Source: Gammaproteobacteria bacterium
Lineage (GTDB): Bacteria; Pseudomonadota; Gammaproteobacteria; UBA4575
Reading direction: 5' to 3'
DNA: 64,000 nucleotides
Assembly (NCBI GenBank): GCA_026713925.1
Contig: JAPONM010000025.1
Coordinates: 1-64,000, forward strand
A program made the translations under genes and the position numbers. The notes beneath the pieces are model-generated. The model was not told the origin of the DNA. It searched no databases and worked only from the letters and a program-made list of their open reading frames with translations. The number at the start of each line of letters is the position of its first letter. The first letter of the stretch is position 1. This document shows positions 27,942-37,541 of the stretch, in pieces.

Positions 27942-28733
27942 TCATGCATGGTTGTTTGAATTTGCGCACACTGCACATTTAGGATCCCTGTTTATCTTGA
28001 CACCGTGCCATTCCATATTTAACGCATCAACAAGCAACATTTTATTGGAAAGCGTTTCACCTATCTGAAGCAAGAGTTTGATTGCCTCGGTCGCCTGAAT
28101 ACAGCCTACCAGCCCTGCTACAGAACCAAGAATGCCAGTTTGTGTACAACGTTCCTCAAGATCTCCCTGATCAGGATACAGACATTGATAGCATGCGCTT
28201 TCATCCCGCATGGTAAATACGATCACCTGCCCCTCAAACCTGATTGCAGCACCAACTACAAGTGGAGTGCGAGTTTCCACACAGGCCACGTTAATTGCGA
28301 AACGGGCGCTAAAGTTATCCGTTGCATCTACCACAAGATTGGCATTAGCTACCTCATTTCTGAGTTCAGATCCAGTTAGCCGTGAATTGATAGTGCGCAC
28401 TGTTACCCGTTCATTTAAAGCTGCAAGAACCTGTTTTGCAGAACTCACCTTCTCATCTCCAATTTGGTCGCTTCGAAATATGACTTGCCTTTGCAGATTG
28501 GACAAGTCCACCCGGTCCGGGTCTACTATAGTGATTTTTCCAATACCACTCGTCACAAGGTACATAGCAACTAGGGAACCTAGTCCACCTACACCAAACA
28601 GCAGCACATGCGATGCAAGGAGTTTTTGCTGTCCTGCCATATCAATCTGCGGCAACATAATCTGTCGACTGTAACGCAATAATTCCTGATCACTTAATTC
28701 AGTATCCTCAACCGTTCTATTCATCACAAACAT
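27942..28733 (-). CDS. moeB: Molybdopterin-synthase adenylyltransferase MoeB (HesA/ThiF family)
   Basis: This E1-like enzyme adenylates the C-terminal Gly of MoaD; ThiF activity in thiamine synthesis is the main alternative. Motifs counted from the second Met (28724): nucleotide-binding GVGGLGS (44-50), DLSNLQRQ (73-80), DATDNF (133-138), zinc pairs CYQC (178-181) and CAVC (250-253), and Cys193 in ERCTQTG. Start ATG 28733 has AGGG just upstream. MoeB is favoured over ThiF by similarity and by the neighbouring mobA-mobB. Confidence 0.9.
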   Translation of the reverse strand: MFVMNRTVEDTELSDQELLRYSRQIMLPQIDMAGQQKLLASHVLLFGVGGLGSLVAMYLVTSGIGKITIVDPDRVDLSNLQRQVIFRSDQIGDEKVSSAKQVLAALNERVTVRTINSRLTGSELRNEVANANLVVDATDNFSARFAINVACVETRTPLVVGAAIRFEGQVIVFTMRDESACYQCLYPDQGDLEERCTQTGILGSVAGLVGCIQATEAIKLLLQIGETLSNKMLLVDALNMEWHGVKINRDPKCAVCANSNNHA

Positions 28734-28748
28734 TAATCCCTAGTATGC

Positions 28749-29066
28749 CTATCCGTCTTCACGACGTATTTTGCCTTCAGCAAAGGCTTTTTGCTGTTCT
28801 GGGGTCGCTTCTCTCTGGTATTTGGCTTTCCATTCTGCATAGGACATACCGTACACAATTTCTCTGGCTTGCTCATATTCTATTTCAATCCCCCTATTCT
28901 CAGCTGCTGACACATACCATTTGGACAGGCAATTTCGGCAAAAATCTGCAAGATTCATCAGGTCGATGTTTTGCACTTCTGTTTTCTCACGCAAATGTTC
29001 TACTAGCTTCCTGTACACCGCTGCTTCAATTTCGAGGCGGTCCTGGCTACTGATTGGATTACTCAT
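28749..29066 (-). CDS. DUF1244 family protein
   Basis: This 105-residue helical protein contains LMNLADFCRNCLSKWY and YGMSYAEWKAKYQ, which are the diagnostic segments of DUF1244, a small proteobacterial family of unknown function. AGGAGG lies close upstream of ATG 29066, so translation should be strong. It is followed by moeB after 15 bases and divergent from mobA. The two conserved Cys (FCRNC) could bind a metal, which is inference. Confidence 0.93.
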   Translation of the reverse strand: MSNPISSQDRLEIEAAVYRKLVEHLREKTEVQNIDLMNLADFCRNCLSKWYVSAAENRGIEIEYEQAREIVYGMSYAEWKAKYQREATPEQQKAFAEGKIRREDG

Positions 29067-29273
29067 ATTACCTCCTAAACGTCTAACGATTGCTAGCAGT
29101 TAAGCTTGCTATACTAGCAGTCTCACGACGGCTGATTTTTTGTCTGATCGCCCTTTTATCAAATATGTACCGATGTCTACAACTGTCTGAAACTAAACCA
29201 ACCGGATCATTAAACACTCATGCGCACATATCAATTATTTTTAAGATTTCCCTAAGGTCCTCCAGGGTCCATC

Positions 29274-29867
29274 ATGGTTAAAGAAGATATTACAGGTGTC
29301 ATACTAGCAGGGGGACAAGCAACCCGCATGGGTGGACAGGATAAGGGACTTCTTCAAATCAACGACCAGCCCATGATTGTACATGTGATCAATGCTTTGA
29401 AACCTCAGGTTGCAGAAATTCTGATTAATGCCAACCGCAACAAAAATATATACGGAAAGTTCGGCTATCCGGTCATAGCAGATGATTTAACTGGGTTTCA
29501 AGGTCCGCTTGCTGGAATGGCTGCTGCAATGAATCATACATCCACTGACTATATCTTCACCTGCCCCTGTGACGGGCCCTTGCTTCCGACTGGTATCGTA
29601 GCACGGCTGCATACAGTCCTGAGTAGGCAAGAAGCAGAAATTTGTGTAGTTCACGATGGCAAAAGAATGCAATCTGTGTATGCGCTGATAGACTGTCAAT
29701 TGCAGGACAGCCTACGGGAATTTCTTGCATGTGGGGGACGTAAAATTGAGCACTGGTATGAACAGCACAACCTCGCTCAGGCTGATTTCAGTGAAATGCA
29801 GGATAATTTTTTAAATGTAAATGAGCAAAGAGACCTTGCAGTAGTATCCGTGCACTTTACAGATTAA
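29274..29867 (+). CDS. mobA: Molybdenum cofactor guanylyltransferase MobA
   Basis: It transfers GMP from GTP to molybdopterin to make the MGD cofactor used by DMSO-reductase family enzymes. The 197 residues start with the nucleotide-binding LAGGQATRMGGQDKGL (11-26), and the metal-binding CPCDGPLLP lies near residue 97. The first motif is the family signature. mobB follows 8 bases downstream. The presence of both genes implies that the cell makes a bis-MGD enzyme. Confidence 0.96.
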   Translation: MVKEDITGVILAGGQATRMGGQDKGLLQINDQPMIVHVINALKPQVAEILINANRNKNIYGKFGYPVIADDLTGFQGPLAGMAAAMNHTSTDYIFTCPCDGPLLPTGIVARLHTVLSRQEAEICVVHDGKRMQSVYALIDCQLQDSLREFLACGGRKIEHWYEQHNLAQADFSEMQDNFLNVNEQRDLAVVSVHFTD

Positions 29868-29875
29868 CAAATAGC

Positions 29876-30412
29876 ATGAGTCGCAGTTTATTTGAAAAAC
29901 CTGTCATTGGGTTGTGCGCGTACAGCGGTTCTGGCAAAACAACTTTGCTGGAGAAGCTCATACCAGTTTTAAATTTGCGTAATCTGAATGTAGCAGTCAT
30001 CAAACATGCACACCATTTATTTGATATCGATCATCCTGAAAAAGACAGTTATAAAATCAGAAAGGCAGGAGCCCAGCAAGTCCTGATCTCTTCACAGAGG
30101 CGCTGGGCGCTCATTCATGAACATGCATCAGGTGAAGCTGAGTTATCGCTTCAGGAAGCCCTAGTACATATTGATCCTAAGCCGATTGATTTCGTCATCG
30201 TAGAAGGTTTTAAAACTGCGCCCATATCCAAGATCGAGATCCACAGACCTGCCCTGGGCAAACCACTCATGGCATCCGATGATCCCTACGTGATTGCAAT
30301 TGCAACCGATCAGCCAATACAAGTAAGCACTTCATTGCCTGTACTGACCTTGAATGACCCTGAGCAAATTGCAGAATTTATTGAACAGCATATAAAAAGC
30401 AACAAAAAATAA
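29876..30412 (+). CDS. mobB: MGD biosynthesis GTPase adapter MobB
   Basis: This 178-residue P-loop protein has Walker A YSGSGKTT (16-23), HAHHLFDIDHPEKDSY (the conserved His-rich loop of MobB) and FVIVEGFK (about 103-110). It binds GTP and assists MobA. It lies directly downstream of mobA. Confidence 0.96.
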   Translation: MSRSLFEKPVIGLCAYSGSGKTTLLEKLIPVLNLRNLNVAVIKHAHHLFDIDHPEKDSYKIRKAGAQQVLISSQRRWALIHEHASGEAELSLQEALVHIDPKPIDFVIVEGFKTAPISKIEIHRPALGKPLMASDDPYVIAIATDQPIQVSTSLPVLTLNDPEQIAEFIEQHIKSNKK

Positions 30413-30446
30413 AACAGAAATCTCATTCTGCACTGCGAATTATAAA

Positions 30447-30455
30447 TGTTATAAT
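30447..30455 (+). promoter_or_regulatory. Extended -10 promoter for gltA
   Basis: TGTTATAAT is a perfect TGnTATAAT element. No good -35 is seen 16-18 bases upstream, as is typical for extended -10 promoters. Transcription should begin near 30462, giving a leader of about 205 bases before the gltA start. Confidence 0.65.
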
Positions 30456-30461
30456 CAGTAC

Positions 30462-30667
30462 TTATAAGAACAGGCTGGTGCTTGCCATACGAGCAAGGTC
30501 CCACGACTAACCGTATTAAATACAATACGTTATAGCCGGTCAGACATAATCTGATTCAGTATCGTCAGACACAGGACAGTTTCCCGTTCAATACGGGAGA
30601 CAGCCATCTCGGCTGACTGACAGCCTGAATGGAAATATTTTTTGCACAAGACCAGGAGTTGATTTAC
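30462..30667 (+). promoter_or_regulatory. Structured leader RNA upstream of gltA
   Basis: The leader has at least four perfect short stems: CTTGC/GCAAG (30481-30485, 30493-30497), CGTATT/AATACG (30512-30517, 30524-30529), TCCCGT/ACGGGA (30582-30587, 30593-30598) and CAGCC/GGCTG (30601-30605, 30611-30615). The GGCTG arm can also pair with CAGCC at 30621-30625. GTCAGAC is repeated at 30539 and 30564. I recognise no known riboswitch class. Confidence 0.5.
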
Positions 30668-31975
30668 ATGGCAGATAGAACCGTCACAGTGACAGATATT
30701 GCGACAGGCAAATCAGTCGACCTACCTGTACTGGATGGTACAAATGGGCCCAGCACCATTGATATAGGAACACTATACAAGAAGCTCGGCTATTTCACCT
30801 ATGACCCTGGCTTTGTGTCCACGGCCAGTTGTGAGAGCAAAATTACTTTTATTGATGGTGACCTTGGCCTACTGCGTTATCGAGGCTATCCAATCGAGCA
30901 ACTTGCTGAACACAGCACATTCCTTGAAGTCTGTTATCTGCTTTTAAACGGTGAGCTTCCGGACAAACAAACTTTCGAAACATTTGAGAGCCGGCTGAAA
31001 ATGCATTCCCTGCTGGATGAAAAAATGCGCCGGTTCTACCTAGGGTTTCATAACAACTCACATCCTATGGCAATGATGGTGGCAACCGTAGGTGCGATGT
31101 CTGCATTTTATCATGACCAGATTGACGTCCACGATGCCGAGTCCAGAGAGATCGCAGCAAAACGTCTAATCGCCAAAGTCCCAACCATGGCAGCCTGGGT
31201 ATACAAATATACTGTAGGTCAGCCTTTTGTGTATCCGAATAACAAGCTGGATTATGTCTCAAACTTCCTGTACATGATGTTCGGGCTACCTACCACGGAC
31301 TATCAGCCCAGTCCTGCTTTTGTTCGTGCGATGGACCTGATTCTAATTTTGCATGCCGACCATGAACAAAATGCCTCCACCTCTACAGTGCGACTAGCCG
31401 GAAGTTCAGGAGCCAATCCGTATGCAGCATTATCTGCAGGCATCAGTTCACTCTGGGGACCTGCACATGGTGGGGCCAACGAGGCAGTAATCAACATGCT
31501 TGAAGACATCGTGCAATCAGGCAAGAGTGTCAACTACTATATTGAACGAGCCAAAGACAAGGACTCCCAGTTTCGCCTGATGGGCTTTGGCCATCGTGTG
31601 TACAAGAACTATGACCCACGTGCAAAAATTATTCGCAAAGTCTGTCACCAGTTGCTTGATGAATTGGGCGAAAACAATCCTCATCAGCGTCTACTTGATA
31701 CTGCCATGGAACTTGAGCGAATTGCCCTAGAAGATGATTACTTTATACAACGCAAACTGTATCCGAATGTCGATTTTTATTCTGGCATCATTTTGCGTGC
31801 AATGGGCCTCCCTCTGAATATGTTCACTGTGATCTTTGCACTGGCCCGTACGGTAGGCTGGATATCTCACTGGAAAGAACACATGAGTGATCCTCAGGCA
31901 CGAATTGGCCGACCTCGCCAGCTGTATACCGGTGCAGACCAACGAGATTATGTACGCATTGATGAACGCAGCTAG
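30668..31975 (+). CDS. gltA: Citrate synthase (type II)
   Basis: It condenses acetyl-CoA and oxaloacetate at the entry of the TCA cycle. At 435 residues it is the large hexameric Gram-negative form, with the N-terminal beta domain and the catalytic residues in [10 protein letters not shown] (His), [13 protein letters not shown] (His, Arg) and YPNVDFYSG (Asp). ATG 30668 (MADRTV) matches the usual N-terminus and has AGGAG 11 bases upstream; 13 in-frame codons upstream are not expected to be translated. Its last bases overlap the stop of the convergent metX. Confidence 0.97.
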   Translation: MADRTVTVTDIATGKSVDLPVLDGTNGPSTIDIGTLYKKLGYFTYDPGFVSTASCESKITFIDGDLGLLRYRGYPIEQLAEHSTFLEVCYLLLNGELPDKQTFETFESRLKMHSLLDEKMRRFYLGFHNNSHPMAMMVATVGAMSAFYHDQIDVHDAESREIAAKRLIAKVPTMAAWVYKYTVGQPFVYPNNKLDYVSNFLYMMFGLPTTDYQPSPAFVRAMDLILILHADHEQNASTSTVRLAGSSGANPYAALSAGISSLWGPAHGGANEAVINMLEDIVQSGKSVNYYIERAKDKDSQFRLMGFGHRVYKNYDPRAKIIRKVCHQLLDELGENNPHQRLLDTAMELERIALEDDYFIQRKLYPNVDFYSGIILRAMGLPLNMFTVIFALARTVGWISHWKEHMSDPQARIGRPRQLYTGADQRDYVRIDERS

Positions 31976-33126
31976 CTGATCTCTGAAAAGAACTTGCTCA
32001 TTGCTGGTGCGAAATTCTCTTCGTCTATCAGGAATGAGTCATGACCTTTTATTGAAGGCAAGCGTATAAACTCGACATTTCGGCCAGCTTTACCTATTCC
32101 ATTGAATATTTCTTCCTGCTGTGTAACAGGAAACAGTATGTCTGTCTCAACCCCTATGACCAGGGTTTTCCTAGAGTGTATTTTGGCTAGCCCTGCATTG
32201 ACGGACCCACCATGCTCAGCCACATCAAACCAGTCCATTGCCCTAGATAAATAGAGATAACTGTTGGCATCAAAAGCATCTACAAATTTGTGAGCATTGT
32301 AATCAAGATAAGATTCAACTTCGAACTCGATACCAAACTTGCTCCTACCTTTGAATTTCGGGCTGACACGTGCACGATTGAATCGCTGGTTCCATTCTTC
32401 TCCCGCACGGTAGGATATTAGCCCTATCTTGCGAGCCAGCGTCATGCCGTTTTTAGGCTCTTCACTTGGCTCATAGAGGCCGTCTTTCCAGTCCGGATCG
32501 CAACGCACAATCTCCCGCTGTATTGACCGCATGGCAACTGCTAATGGTAAAGAGCGGCAGGCCGAAGAAATTGTGACAAGATAATCCACCTCGTCTGGAT
32601 ACTGGAGCGCATATGCCAAAGACGACATGCCACCCATAGAAGCCCCAACTACTGCACAAAGATGATCCACACCCAGTTCCTGCATGGCATGGTGGCCAGC
32701 CTTGGCTATGTCTTCGATCGTGAGGTCAGGGAAATCCACACAATACCGTTTGCCGGTTTTAGAGTTGATTGAACTTGGGCCTGTTGTACCAAAGCAACTC
32801 CCCAGGGAGTTCACGCACACCACATAAAATCGGTCTGTATCAATAGGCTTACCTGGACCTATCATATATTCCCACCAGCCTGGTGAAGGGTCCTCGTGAG
32901 AAGAACAGGCATGTGCAGAGGGTGACAGACCTGTAAATACAAGCACTGCATTATCGTGCATTTGCGAAAGCCTGCCCCAGGACTCATAAGCTACTACTAC
33001 TTTTGGCAATGAACCACCACGACGCATGATAAAATCAGTAGTACCATAATCCCCATGCAGTTCTACAAGCCGGGTCGCAGGCGGAATCCAGCTGGGTACG
33101 GAATGTATATCTTTGGCAGTATTCAT
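31972..33126 (-). CDS. metX: Homoserine O-acyltransferase MetX
   Basis: This alpha/beta-hydrolase-fold acyltransferase activates homoserine for methionine synthesis. It has 384 residues with nucleophile Ser163 in GASMGGM, Asp near 332 (VETDILFP) and His near 363 (KGHDSF). MetX sequences of gammaproteobacteria can use succinyl-CoA instead of acetyl-CoA, so the acyl donor is not certain. The usual partner metW is not next to it: the gene runs straight into the end of gltA, overlapping it by 4 bases on the opposite strand. Confidence 0.94.
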   Translation of the reverse strand: MNTAKDIHSVPSWIPPATRLVELHGDYGTTDFIMRRGGSLPKVVVAYESWGRLSQMHDNAVLVFTGLSPSAHACSSHEDPSPGWWEYMIGPGKPIDTDRFYVVCVNSLGSCFGTTGPSSINSKTGKRYCVDFPDLTIEDIAKAGHHAMQELGVDHLCAVVGASMGGMSSLAYALQYPDEVDYLVTISSACRSLPLAVAMRSIQREIVRCDPDWKDGLYEPSEEPKNGMTLARKIGLISYRAGEEWNQRFNRARVSPKFKGRSKFGIEFEVESYLDYNAHKFVDAFDANSYLYLSRAMDWFDVAEHGGSVNAGLAKIHSRKTLVIGVETDILFPVTQQEEIFNGIGKAGRNVEFIRLPSIKGHDSFLIDEENFAPAMSKFFSEIS

Positions 33127-33241
33127 GCTTTCTTCTACTTCCTATGACAAAGACGTGTGCTCCCGATATTCCTCATACTCACAATGTACAATGCTCTATA
33201 CCTGATTGGATAAAAAAAGGAAAGGACTCTGTAATGACCTG

Positions 33242-33739
33242 CTAGGCATGCTTCCAGGCAGTAACAGCCTGGATTAAGGATAACAGCATCAGTCCCGTGA
33301 ACAATATAAGCGTCTGCTCGGGAATCGTGAGCCCGGCAAATGTCCAGTCCACTTCAGCACATGAGCCCGAGCCGGCAAATACTTTACGAATGACATCAAA
33401 GACTGGCAGGGTTTCAAGCATATAATACAAGTCCGGCCCACATTCCGGCACCTTGTCTGCCGGTAGACTTTGCAGCCATATATGTCTTGAAGCCAACCCA
33501 ATTCCAGCTGTACTGAGGGCAATAGAAAGCAGACTATAGATTTTTGAGAATACTGATCCCGGGAAGCTAATCAGGGCTAGGAAGAAAATGAGTCCCATTA
33601 CAGCAAGTACAACCCGATCCAGTATGCACAAAGGACAAGGATCAAGATACAAGGTCTTTTCAAGATAAAAAACTGCAAACACAACTGATGTCACACAGAA
33701 AAACAACCCTATAGCATTCAGCATGCGGTAACTAGACAT
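33242..33739 (-). CDS. dsbB: Disulfide bond formation protein DsbB
   Basis: This inner-membrane protein has four transmembrane segments (about 8-26, 40-58, 66-84, 140-160) and re-oxidises DsbA with ubiquinone. The first periplasmic Cys pair is Cys35-Cys38 (DPCPLC). The second is Cys100 and Cys127 in the larger loop, and all four are present. It is 165 residues long. It lies upstream of metX on the same strand, with a gap of 115 bases. Confidence 0.95.
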   Translation of the reverse strand: MSSYRMLNAIGLFFCVTSVVFAVFYLEKTLYLDPCPLCILDRVVLAVMGLIFFLALISFPGSVFSKIYSLLSIALSTAGIGLASRHIWLQSLPADKVPECGPDLYYMLETLPVFDVIRKVFAGSGSCAEVDWTFAGLTIPEQTLILFTGLMLLSLIQAVTAWKHA

Positions 33740-34185
33740 CCGAAATTCCTTACAGCATTCATACGAGAGACTTCATTGAATGTCTCCTGTCTCTCTATTC
33801 CAAATTCAAAATATCCTCTTGGTAGACCCTGCAGTTGGTCACCTACAAGCATTTTAGCTTTAATGTTCGCCAGTTCGAAGCAAATTCTACACTCTCAAAA
33901 TACTCAATTTTGATTGAAAATACGCAAATTTTATGCTGGTCAATATTTGCAGCTTCAAATCTATCACCCTAGCGGATATTTTTTCATGCCCCTGGCTGTA
34001 ATTGCCTTCCTGGCATTCATCCAAAGCCTGCAACTGCACTTGCTTTGACCGTATTTCAACTTAAATAATCCGTAGGCAACACCTAAAGATCAGCACAAGA
34101 GAACTCGTAGCTAAACAAAACTAAACGCATACACAGACCTGTCACAGTTGTAATGCATTCTATACAGCACAATCACTACAAGTTA
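33740..34185. other. 446-base gap without a gene
   Basis: There is no coding frame of note. An imperfect hairpin GAGAC/GTCTC (33767-33771, 33782-33786) lies in the dsbB leader; otherwise nothing recognisable was found. Confidence 0.4.
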
Positions 34186-34743
34186 TCAGGTAGGCGAGTA
34201 TACCCGAGGTGATTCACTGTCCAGCATTTCAGCCAGTTTTTCATACCATTCTGTAATTTCGTGCAACGTAAACACCGCATTTGCAGGACTAGGGTTGGGA
34301 GTTACAAAAACAGCTGAGTGCTTGATCTGAAAAGATAACCTGCCCCACTCTACCGTGGTATTACAGTGTTCGGCATATTTAAAATAATTCTGTGCGGCCA
34401 TCTTGCCATGAAACCAGCAGACACTGGGTGCATACTTTTCAATTTTCATTTTCAGCGTAGGAGCCCATTTCTTATAGTCTGCAGCTTTCAGAGATTTTCC
34501 CATTGAAGAATGCTTCTTTACAACATCGGTAAACCCAATTCCGTATTGCCTGAATATTTTTTCTTGGGATTGTATGCATGGCATGATTTCCTCAGGTATC
34601 AGCCCACTAGCATTCAGGGCTTTCCAAAACCGATTTCGAGGATTTGCAAAATAGAAACCTTTCTCAACGGAAATAGTGGAAGGGTTCAAGCCAATTGATA
34701 ATACATGTAGTCCATAATCAATGTAATCTGGAAGTGTGTCCAC
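34186..34743 (-). CDS. mug: Mismatch-specific uracil/thymine-DNA glycosylase (Mug/TDG family)
   Basis: This family 2 uracil-DNA glycosylase removes U or T (and ethenocytosine) opposite G. Motif A SIGLNPS (16-22) with the catalytic-site Asn and motif B NPSPAN (about residue 155) are both present, and the FANPRNRFWKAL segment is diagnostic. It is 185 residues. The GTG start (34743) is the only one that keeps motif A at the normal distance. It lies divergent from the MBL hydrolase gene. Confidence 0.93.
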   Translation of the reverse strand: MDTLPDYIDYGLHVLSIGLNPSTISVEKGFYFANPRNRFWKALNASGLIPEEIMPCIQSQEKIFRQYGIGFTDVVKKHSSMGKSLKAADYKKWAPTLKMKIEKYAPSVCWFHGKMAAQNYFKYAEHCNTTVEWGRLSFQIKHSAVFVTPNPSPANAVFTLHEITEWYEKLAEMLDSESPRVYSPT

Positions 34744-34831
34744 GCTATGTTGCCTGCATTTCCATTGTGATACGGTAGTTCATCCTATACTCTATGCTGT
34801 GAAATCCACATCGATGCAACAGGAACCTTTA

Positions 34832-35557
34832 ATGCCAACGTCGAGCAATATAAAAACTTATTCCATAGATGCCATGCAGCTGGGACCCATGGAAAATTTA
34901 ATATATTTACTCATAGACCATTCGACCCAGACTGCAGCCGTTGTCGACCCTGCATGGGATGTGCCGGCAATTATAAATCGAGCAAAATCTTTGGACATAA
35001 CCATTACAGACATTTTGTTGACCCACAGCCACCATGACCACATCAACGGAATTGATCAACTATTAGGCAAGTATGATGCTGAAGTTCATCTGTTGAAAAG
35101 TGAGGCGTCATTCTGGGGTGGCGACCTCATTCAGCCCAGTCTACATCATGGTGGAGATAGCATAACCATTGGAAAAACCGAGATTGAAGTTCTGCACACT
35201 CCCGGACATACGCCTGGCTCAGCCTGCTATAGAGCCGGCAATGATCTCATTACAGGAGATACCCTGTTCGTATTCGGCTGCGGACGTTGCGACTTACGCG
35301 GCGGTGACCCAGAGCAGATGCACACTACCCTTAAGAGGTTTCGCGATGAGCTTCCTGATTCCATTGTCATTCACCCTGGTCACCACTATGCAGAAAAAGC
35401 TACATCAACACTTGCAGAAGAGCTGGAGGGCAATCCGTTTATGCATTTCACCAAGGTTGATCAATTTATCCGTTATCGCATGAAAATCCACGACCAAGTC
35501 AGAAGCTCTCCGTATACACCGGTTACCAGAGAGGGCATTGAGGCCTTTTGCACGTAA
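34832..35557 (+). CDS. MBL-fold hydrolase, glyoxalase II-like
   Basis: This 241-residue metallo-beta-lactamase fold protein has THSHHDH (His65, His67, Asp69, His70), a further His in TPGHTPG (about 122), the bridging Asp in GDTLF (about 146) and His in HPGHHY. It resembles hydroxyacylglutathione hydrolases and the related GRCDLRGGD group. Both glyoxalase II and a persulfide-related role are possible. ATG 34832 has AGGA 8 bases upstream; longer in-frame extensions reach 34736. Confidence 0.87.
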   Translation: MPTSSNIKTYSIDAMQLGPMENLIYLLIDHSTQTAAVVDPAWDVPAIINRAKSLDITITDILLTHSHHDHINGIDQLLGKYDAEVHLLKSEASFWGGDLIQPSLHHGGDSITIGKTEIEVLHTPGHTPGSACYRAGNDLITGDTLFVFGCGRCDLRGGDPEQMHTTLKRFRDELPDSIVIHPGHHYAEKATSTLAEELEGNPFMHFTKVDQFIRYRMKIHDQVRSSPYTPVTREGIEAFCT

Positions 35558-35598
35558 GAAATTTCTATGCCAAGTATCACTGCGACCAAGCAGTATAA

Positions 35599-35967
35599 TC
35601 ATGTAGCGCGTCGACTGAGGGATACTAAAATTTTACCGATCTCTTTAGCAGCACCAAGGTAAGGTGCCATTTGAAGCTGTACCTGTGGGTTGTTCTTCTT
35701 TACATTCTCCAGTTCAGCAGGAATGTCTACGGTTACATGATGACCAGAAGAAAGAAAATAAGGAAGCACAGTGATATGTGTAGCACCCTTTCGTGAACAG
35801 ATAGATATTCCCTCGGTAATTGACGGCTCTGTGAATTCCAGAAATGCACACTCGACCTGGTCAAATCCATGAGTAGCATCTTGCGCGAGCCTTCTCGTCA
35901 GATCCCTAATCTCATCGTTGGACACCCTTTTCCGGCTGCCGTGTGCGACTAATAGCAGTGCATTCAT
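35599..35967 (-). CDS. CbiX/SirB-like chelatase
   Basis: This single-domain chelatase of 122 residues belongs to the short CbiX form. Metal-binding His residues appear in LLLVAHGSRK (His9) and FLSSGHHVTVD (about 74-75), with a conserved Glu in AFLEFTEPS. Such proteins insert Fe or Co into sirohydrochlorin for siroheme or cobalamin. No other tetrapyrrole gene is adjacent. Confidence 0.92.
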   Translation of the reverse strand: MNALLLVAHGSRKRVSNDEIRDLTRRLAQDATHGFDQVECAFLEFTEPSITEGISICSRKGATHITVLPYFLSSGHHVTVDIPAELENVKKNNPQVQLQMAPYLGAAKEIGKILVSLSRRAT

Positions 35968-36013
35968 ACCAAATACTTACTCAGCACATGCTGAAGCCTG
36001 AGTATTGAACTCC

Positions 36014-36322
36014 CTATTTTCGCCGCATGGCAAATGTTTTGAATTCCTGCCAACTGGGTCCTAAAGCAGAAATTTTTTCAGGCTCATTTTTGTACTTGTT
36101 GAGCATAAATCGATATGTGATATGGGGAATTTTAAATGTAAATGCAGCCAGCCCAATAAACATCACGCCAACAATGCTTGCAGCATTGCCTTGTACTTCT
36201 ATTCCTGCCCACCACATTACGACTGCAAGAATGCAAACCAGAACAATGGTTATATGAGTTAGTCTACGATTCAGAAGAGTAAACTCCAGCTTCAGCATAT
36301 CAGATAGTTCACTTCTGCTCAT
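36014..36322 (-). CDS. Hypothetical membrane protein with two transmembrane segments
   Basis: This 102-residue protein has hydrophobic stretches at about 24-41 and 46-64, a charged N-terminus (SDMLKLEFTLLNRR) and a basic C-terminal tail. AGAAG lies before ATG 36322. I do not recognise the family. Confidence 0.7.
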   Translation of the reverse strand: MSRSELSDMLKLEFTLLNRRLTHITIVLVCILAVVMWWAGIEVQGNAASIVGVMFIGLAAFTFKIPHITYRFMLNKYKNEPEKISALGPSWQEFKTFAMRRK

Positions 36323-36597
36323 TCTTCTAACAACATGTTATATATAGAAATACATTCAGAATATACTTGAAAGTTTACTCCATGGAAATTTTAAATACGA
36401 CCACTTGCATGCACCTCTGCGTATTGCATTTTGTGGTTCAAGCTTCCTAGCGTCGCTAAGATACATCATTTGCAAGCATTATATTATAAAATCTCCACAG
36501 GATTAGATTGTATTCTGTGTGAAGGTCTAAACTCTTGCATATCTGTAAACTACAATACTTGCAGGGAATTCAATCCAAGATCCTAGGGTTATGAGTT

Positions 36598-37095
36598 ATG
36601 AATAGAAGGGCATTTATATTCACTGCGGTAACAGGATTGGCTTTGTTTACGGTATTGCAGTTCAAGTCCAGCCACAACAAAATCAATATTAAAGCTGCAG
36701 CAAGTATAAAAAAATTGGAATACAGCGATGATTTCTGGCGCAACGCCCTGTCGTCCAACCAATATGCCATTTTACGAAAAGGTGCTACAGAACCCCGCTA
36801 TTCAAGCAAGTACACCGAGTTCAATGAAGCAGGAAGTTATCATTGCATTGGCTGCAATCTGGAACTGTTTACTTCGGATATGAAGTACGATAGTAAGACA
36901 GGCTGGCCCAGTTTCATGGACCACCTCAGAGGACATCTGGAAGTTTACACAGATTTCAGGACAATTTTACCCAGTATGGCCTATTCTTGCGCTCAATGCG
37001 GAGGGCATCACGGTCACCTGATCATGGATGGTCCGCTACCTACTGGACAACGCTGGTGTAGTAACGGCCAGACCCTGGAATTCAGGCCTGCATGA
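36598..37095 (+). CDS. msrB: Peptide-methionine (R)-S-oxide reductase MsrB with N-terminal membrane/Tat-like anchor
   Basis: It reduces the R epimer of methionine sulfoxide in proteins. It is 165 residues: N-terminal NRRAFIFTAVTGLALF (2-17), with twin Arg and a hydrophobic stretch, pointing to export or anchoring. The MsrB domain follows, with zinc Cys83/86 and Cys131/134, GWPSF (102-106) and catalytic Cys154 in QRWCSNG. Trp replaces the more common Tyr/Phe before the catalytic Cys. The position of MsrB outside the cytoplasm would fit periplasmic protein repair. The next gene overlaps its stop codon (ATGA). Confidence 0.93.
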   Translation: MNRRAFIFTAVTGLALFTVLQFKSSHNKINIKAAASIKKLEYSDDFWRNALSSNQYAILRKGATEPRYSSKYTEFNEAGSYHCIGCNLELFTSDMKYDSKTGWPSFMDHLRGHLEVYTDFRTILPSMAYSCAQCGGHHGHLIMDGPLPTGQRWCSNGQTLEFRPA

Positions 37096-37463
37096 TGGTC
37101 TCTGAAAAGCATAAATTTAAATCAACGGGTATTCATGGGGACTCGAAAATTCCGTCGCTGGAACAGGCCTACAGCAGAAACTATTCACACGAAGACAAGA
37201 TAGCCGAACTGGCGAAATTTGTTCAACAGATTAGTTCACATTTCCCTGAAATATTGAATTCAGACCGTGACAGAACTGCTTCAAATATACATATAGCAAA
37301 TATTGAAGAACAGCTTAATCGCCCCAAGCAAGATATGCAGGTCATTCAGAACTCTCTACAGGGACTGCTGAAAATAGGCGACAAAAAACAAGATGATATG
37401 CTGGCATGTGCTCTGCTCGACTATATCGATGAAATGATAGAAATGATCAGCACAAAGCAGTAA
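37092..37463 (+). CDS. Hypothetical protein translationally coupled to msrB
   Basis: This is a 123-residue hydrophilic protein, largely helical after residue 35, with no Cys in a motif and no membrane segment. Its ATG overlaps the msrB stop (ATGA), the best evidence that it is translated. I recognise no domain; the C-terminal ALLDYIDEMIEMI looks like an amphipathic helix. Confidence 0.55.
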   Translation: MMVSEKHKFKSTGIHGDSKIPSLEQAYSRNYSHEDKIAELAKFVQQISSHFPEILNSDRDRTASNIHIANIEEQLNRPKQDMQVIQNSLQGLLKIGDKKQDDMLACALLDYIDEMIEMISTKQ

Positions 37464-37541
37464 GTCGTACCCTACCAAGGTATAGCCTAGGCTGTACTAG
37501 TGCAGAGCAATTATGGATATGGTGTAACAGGAATTCCTCTC

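Noticed and set aside
28140-28674. Long plus-strand frames opposite moeB
   Set aside because: Antisense shadows of a well-supported gene.
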